Source of the DNA: Ooceraea biroi
Lineage: Eukaryota; Arthropoda; Insecta; Hymenoptera; Formicidae
Direction: 5' to 3'
Length of the DNA: 64,000 nucleotides
Assembly: GCF_003672135.1 (NCBI RefSeq)
Contig: NC_039516.1
Coordinates: 10,089,838 to 10,153,837, forward strand
Positions within the stretch are counted from its first letter, which is position 1. Each line of letters opens with the position of its first letter. Below the pieces are notes generated by a model that was not told the origin of the DNA, made no database searches, and saw nothing but the letters and a program-made list of their open reading frames with translations. A program made the translations under genes and the position numbers. Of this stretch, positions 58,360 to 64,000 are shown one piece after another.

Positions 58360-59651
58360 TCGGCGTCTTCGGCGGGGGGCCGCACAACTCGATAAGAAGC
58401 TCCTCGGCGCCGTAACACGGAAATTACTGCAACAATAACTCTCGGTACCGTAAAACATCGTCGTGGGCGAAGCCCCGCTATCTCACGCGCGGTTACCCAA
58501 CGAGACCCGAGAAACCCCCTTCAATCCTCCTCCCCCGTCCACCCTCGAGCCGTCCTCTACGTTAGGGGCACCTCCGTGACTCGTCGTCCACGTGGCCGAC
58601 CCCGGATGTAATGTCTGCCGATGCTATCGATCCCGGTTGGCCGGCGAGCAGCGAGCGGAGACGAGCCGCGCGCGCGATCTAGCACGTCGTTTATTATTAT
58701 TATATTAAAGCGTGTTTCCATCATGGTGGCGGTGGTCCCGCGTGACCGCGCGAGTGCGTGAGTCGAATGGCAGCGACGAACCGAGAGAAAGGGCGAACCC
58801 TTGTCGCCCTCGCCGAGATAGTTACGTTGCTTTCTCATGCGCCACCCTGCGTATCCGTCTCCCTGTCTCCTTCTTCTTCCGTTCCCCTCAGTACCCGACA
58901 TCGATTCGAGCCACCGTTCATGTCGAGGAACCCCTCAGTGCCCACGGTGTCCTCGGTCGACCGCACTTCCGTTAACGACAGATAGCGAACGAGGCGTATG
59001 AAGCATTTTCGTAGAAGCACCGAGGGTCCAATAATTCACGGGGAGGCGCGCGCGGGTGAGATTAAGACGCTGATAAGGCGCTCCGATATATCGAGGGATG
59101 GATGATACCGAGATCCTGTTCCAAAGACGAGCATGAGCGATCTGAAGAAGACCTCGCGAGCGGATTACGGGGGTGTGATTCGCCACGCGAAATTTCGCCC
59201 CCCTCCGTGTGGCACATCGCGCGATGATCGATCGCCACTCGCGTATCTGGAATCTATGAGTGATCGGGGTGATTTCCTTCCGCTCGGGGTGCAACTACCG
59301 AACACCCCCTCGCGATACCTTTCTTGACGGGCGTGGACTCCACCCTGCGCGTTACCTGAGTATTCATCGCGCGAGAAAGGAGGGAGAGAGAGGGTAAGAG
59401 GAAGTGCGCTCGGTCGAAGCGACCCCGCATATATCTCGCCTCCGCTATCTCTCGCCGCCCTCGCGCGCGCGTACGGTACGCCGAGCACACGTCCACGTTC
59501 ACCTCTTCCTCGCCCACCTCCACCTTCGCTTCCGCGTCCTCCTCCATCCCGGTCCCTGGGGCACCCTCTCTGCACTCGGCTAACAACAATGCCCTTCTGC
59601 CATCGGGCTGCGACCCTCTCTAACCCGACACACGACACCGTTTGCCCTCGT

Positions 59652-59687
59652 CGCGATGCGATGCGATGCGACGCGACGCGTCGCGAC
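59652..59687 (+). repeat. GCGAT/GCGAC pentanucleotide array
   Basis: About seven 5-bp units alternate between GCGAT and GCGAC, with one unit that breaks phase (GCGTC). Confidence 0.8.
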
Positions 59688-60557
59688 GCGCGATGCGGCT
59701 GGGGGTTGACCGACGCGGCTGGCAGACAACCGGCTTCGGACGAGGGTGTCCGGGTGAAGGGAGAACGGTGTACGATTTCCGTAAAACAATACTCCAGCAG
59801 GGGCGAAATTAAGCGCCTGGTGTCGAGACACGAAGAGACCTCCGCCGACGATCGACACCTGAGCGATTCCCTCTGCTCTCTTTTCTCTTTCTCTCTCTTC
59901 TTATTTAATGATCGCTACCCCGTGGCTACCCTCCAGACCGGAAATACACGCGATGCAACGTAACCCCTCGGTGTCGTATGACCGGGGAAGAATTCCGATT
60001 TCCGTTGTGGATACAGCGACGTTACGCATGTCTCCTCGCCAATCGAGACTATTAACGGTTAATTGGTATTGTATTGGTGTTACTGGTCGTTGAGGAACAA
60101 GAGGGTGAGATTGAAATTGCAGCCTTGTGCAGCGACGCGAATGAGCAATGCTGTTTCCAGTTTCCTGTTTCCAGTAAACACTCGGTGTCAGATTGAAAAT
60201 GTTTTTAACAAAAATATGTTTCTTTGTGATCGAATTATTGTACTCTTATCGTGTTATAGAATTTTTAATAATTTTTCTCAACCTGAGAAATGGCGGAGTT
60301 TAAATAAAAAATGTTTCCGGGTAATTCTCGGTCCTCATTCAGAGCAACGCTGTGGAACGGACCTTCAACACGAGCTACCGCTTGCAATTTTGTCGATTTG
60401 ACGCTATTGCTGCGCGCGGGAGAGGCAATGCCGTTAAAAAAGCTGTGTTACTTTAACCTCGCCATTGTAAAGAGTCGGAATTGACTTTCAGCGATTCGGA
60501 ATAAAATGGCCGAGCGAAAACGGGGCGACAAAGCAACAAGCAAGGATTCTTTCTCTG

Positions 60558-60576
60558 TCCCTCCCTCCCTCCCTCT
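60558..60576 (+). repeat. (CCCT)n microsatellite
   Basis: Four CCCT tetramers lead into a CT-rich tract. Confidence 0.85.
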
Positions 60577-63500
60577 CCCCTCTCTCTATCTCTTTCCGTG
60601 ACCATTCATATTATCGAATAAATCTTCAATACTCTCTCCGGGATCTCCCCACCCCCGCCAACCCTCTACGTCCCTTTTCCTATTGTTCTTGAGCGCGCGC
60701 CGACGGATATGAATATTGGAAGCTTATTGCTGGAAGAATGATGAACTTTTAATCAATCGCGAGCGGAACGCCGGCAAACTTTTCGCATTTGCATTTATTT
60801 TTCATTATATTTGTATATCTCGCGATGCAGTTTCCCCGCTACTTGAATGAATACAAGCGCGATGGGGACTGACGAACGCTCTAAAAGGCGGATTCTTTCT
60901 CGGTGGAAAAGGAGGAAAAGTAGATCACGAAACAATTGAATCGCGCTTGAAATTTATATCTCGTATAAAAGGAGTACATTGAACTCGTCGTGTTTCCCTC
61001 GCGGTTCCCTGCACGCATGATGAATCGTTTAGAGCACGGCATGTCTCTCGGAGACGCCTGCCTTCGGACGCGAATTAATGATGGCAACTTGCACATTTGC
61101 TCAGTTTTGGTATTTAATGTACGCGATAGTAACCGTTCTCCATCCATTTCCCACATCGATTGAAAACGCATAATTAAAAGACTGCCGTTCATTTTATCGG
61201 AAGAATTCACGGCGCGCAACGCAGGAGTATTTCGAACAGTCCAGGATATTTAACTATTCGAGGAAAATCCGCGAAAATGACGGCGGTCGCGATAATTGTG
61301 GCAGCACCCCGACGCGCAATCGTATATCGAGAGCGAAGCGAAATAATGGGGGTTGCTCGCGAATCGGATTATCGGAGCCGCGCGATCTCCGCGCTGTCCT
61401 ATCTATCACGATCGCGAGAAAAATGGATGATACCGCGCTCCGAAATTCTGCCGGTATCGAAACGACCTCGGCGATAAGCGAAACAAACGTTGCCGATGGT
61501 GTCTCGGCAATAATGGAATAACGACAGCGCGAAGGCACCCCGGGCCCCGTCGATGTGGCCGCCGTCGAAAGGAATTCGTGCCCAGGCTCGATCTCCATCA
61601 TCGGGCTAGGGAATTAAAAGGTTGTCCGTGAAACGAACGGGTTATTTCCGCAGGAGCACACGCGCGGGGACCCCGATTGAAAATTCCGTGTCGAGAGACG
61701 GTAAATCGTCGAGTTAACTGCATCGACTACCCTTCGACACGCTTCCCTGCCCCTTTGTCCCTTTTCTCTTTGTGCTTTTCGTCTCTTTTTCTCTTTCTCT
61801 GACTCTCTCCCTTTTTCTCTCTTTTTTTTACGCGAGTTTCTATACTCGAATTGCGAACGAACCGCGGGACATCGCGAACAGAAAAGTGATGGTCTATCAC
61901 GGCCTCGCGCGCGTTTATTAGTGCCATTTTTTTGCCGCGTCTCCGCCACTCTTATTTGCCTAACGAAAAATACCCGGGCTGCGAGGTAATCGAGCCTGTC
62001 GATCGACCGCGAAATTGGCACAGCCAGGATCGGATTTATCGTTGCTCGAGGCCCCGGGGCAATCGCAATGTGCCGGGGATCCTCTCTTATCGGTAACGAA
62101 GATTTATCCGCGGCGAGGCTTGCGGGGTGTTTTGTCTCACGCTGACGAATTCGCCATCGACGTCGACCGAGAATGGACTGATTCGCGCAATGTGGGGATT
62201 ATATTATAAAATCTTTTTTACGTAAATATTCTTCTCTTTTATAAATAAATATAAATATTCAGCTTTCCTGTAAAGTATATTTTAAGACAGATTATTTCTT
62301 GGTAAAGAGAGATAATAATAATCACCGAGAGCTTTCTGCGAACAGCAATAATCATATCTCATTTTATATTTTTATGCTAATATTGATGTTCTAAATATAC
62401 GATCAAAATATCGTTTCTTGAAGTATATCTTGAAATATACTTGAAATGTACGTGTTCTATATTTCTCTACGGCGTAGACGCAATAACAGACAAACATCGG
62501 AAACTTAATTTTATTCGTATGAGAACTATGCAGTATGGAAAAACACTCTACGACCATGCGAATGTTCTTTTTATGACACTTTTCGTGATAACCACTCGCG
62601 ACCGTCGACTCCGAATCCAACCTGGTCCTGATCGATATACTCGACTTGTTTATGCCGCTCGGGACGTGTACGTGGCGTGGTTTTCCGGAGAAGCGAGACG
62701 TGGTGCCGCAAATGTAAAACGCGCGGCCATAAAATTTCCGCGCGCGGCAGACAGCTGCGATCGCGACTTCGCCCGCTCCCGATATAGCGATGCACGTCGC
62801 ATACGCCGGTGACGTATGTGTGCTTCCGGTCCCCAATAACGCGGCGAAATCGAGGGGCTGTCCAAATATCGTCGGGCTTAACCTGGAGGGTGCGCCCGGC
62901 CGATTGACCGGTCCTTTTTCTCCTCCTTTTTATCTTCTGATTTAAGTCACGAGGATCCCTCGCCTGAAAAATCCCCCCGGTGAAAGGATCGCGGGCAATC
63001 AGTGTCGGCGAACCGATGGCGCGGAAAGCCGGCCCTCCCGGGATAACTTATACGAGACATTCGGATCTTTTTCCGGAACATACTGCAGCCACTTTGGACG
63101 CGAGGACGATCGCGGGATGTCTTGTTCCTCGGTCGGTCCGGTTTTACTTTTAACGCCGGTAATGTTGTGCCGAAACGTGTCGCGGGATTTTTATTCGGGA
63201 TGCAGAGGGTCCTCGGATTTCGAGAGAGCGACAAATCGCTCGGAGAACATCGCTTTAAGATTCAGTAAAAATACTTCCATGACAATATCATTCATCATTA
63301 CGACAGGATATCCATTTACTGGTAAAAGTGCTCAAGTATTCTCAATGGCTGGTAATTAAAATTCAATTGGAATAATCTATTATACATTAAGATCCCTTCA
63401 TCCTCAAGTCACGAGATATCGGATCTTTATTTCGGAGCGACGACATGAAAAAAATAACCATTGCAGCTTTATTCAAGAAGAAACTTAATACGCGAGACTT

Positions 63501-64000
63501 AATTAACAGAATATTTAATAACAAACTGTTCTCAAGTTGCAACTGAAGGTTTCCCACCGTGGGAAAAATCGATTCGCCAAACTCATTAAGCAACACACAA
63601 CCCGGCTACTAATTCCCACCTACCCTCTCTCACTCTCTCTCTTCCTCGTGCTCCTTATCTCTCACGCACGTGTAAGAGAACGTACTGCTCATGCATACGA
63701 AAGACGTACGTAAAGTAGCGTGTCTTACTTAGCGTGCGAATCGTGAGATTTCCGTTCGCGTGATCTCGGCCGACGAAGCGCGCGACGACGACGATAATTA
63801 ACACTTTCTGGTTTTTCCTGCTTTTTCGCGGCTGAAATGACATGCGACAAGGCGTTGGCGACGACGATAATAAATAATTTACGTGCGGCTCCTCAGGGTG
63901 CCGGCACGGGGGTGAACGCCGAGACAACGCCTCGCGCGTTCGAACGAGGTGGATTTAACGGGGTGCACAACGAACTTACAGGAGAAGAGGGGTCACCATG

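Larger units (their letters stand above)
53531..64000. other. Non-coding CpG-rich stretch to window end
   Basis: No gene, RNA or mobile element is recognised in about 10.5 kb. It contains (GA)n at 56511, a GCGAT/GCGAC pentamer array at 59652, (CCCT)n at 60558, CT-rich tracts near 55440, 61760 and 63620, a hairpin at 58340 and AT-rich patches near 62210-62420 and 63260-63540. The window ends in ATG, but no reading frame follows and no convincing splice acceptor precedes it. Confidence 0.5.

Noticed and set aside
63967..64000. ATG at the very end of the window, preceded by TTACAG and GGTCACC
   Set aside because: It could be an acceptor site and start codon, but there is no pyrimidine tract before the AG and no downstream sequence to test the frame.
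1..64000. CRISPR arrays, tRNA or rRNA genes, bacterial operons
   Set aside because: No regularly spaced identical repeats, no tRNA A/B-box pair with cloverleaf arms and no operon-like series of long frames were seen.

Overview
The window looks like intergenic or deep intronic DNA from an arthropod nuclear genome, most probably a hymenopteran such as an ant. The grounds are a moderately GC-rich background that is very rich in CpG, many short microsatellites, small non-autonomous DNA transposons, a Helitron-type 3' terminus, and an interstitial block of the arthropod telomere unit TTAGG (read as CCTAA on this strand). The species call is inference. Nothing bacterial, phage-like or organellar is visible.

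I recognise no protein-coding gene, tRNA or rRNA. The longest open frame is 241 codons (minus strand, 4027-4752). Frames of about 200 codons are expected by chance in 64 kb of DNA that is this poor in TA-containing stop codons. None of the long frames shows a recognisable domain, and several merely run through microsatellites or transposon arms. Short exons inside a very long intron could still be present; I cannot exclude them by eye.

Layout: 1-9.7 kb is CpG-rich non-coding DNA with a diverged duplicated segment (about 5.6 and 6.2 kb) flanking an AT-rich patch. At 9.79-10.37 kb lies a nearly perfect 278+278 bp foldback MITE with TA target duplication. From 10.4 to 38.5 kb there is non-coding DNA with microsatellites, alternating purine-pyrimidine tracts and a 55-bp dispersed repeat (28.0 and 34.6 kb). 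From 38.5 to 53.5 kb lies a transposon-rich island: an 848-bp TIR element containing its own palindrome (38.5-39.4 kb), a CAGTAYTGG repeat cluster split by a Helitron-like insertion with a duplicated 3' end (40.4-41.6 kb), a 1.8-kb composite foldback element with CCCGACTAG ends and an internal TTAGG block (49.1-50.9 kb), and a 719-bp foldback element with TTAA target sites (52.7-53.5 kb). A 98-bp repeat links the Helitron region with the 1.8-kb element. From 53.5 to 64 kb the sequence returns to ordinary CpG-rich non-coding DNA.

The AT-rich, CpG-poor islands in the second half coincide largely with the mobile elements. All of these elements lack a transposase frame, so each would depend on enzymes encoded elsewhere. 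The most interesting material is the set of foldback elements, their possible role as long-hairpin RNA sources, and the regulatory-type motifs carried by the 9.8-kb MITE.
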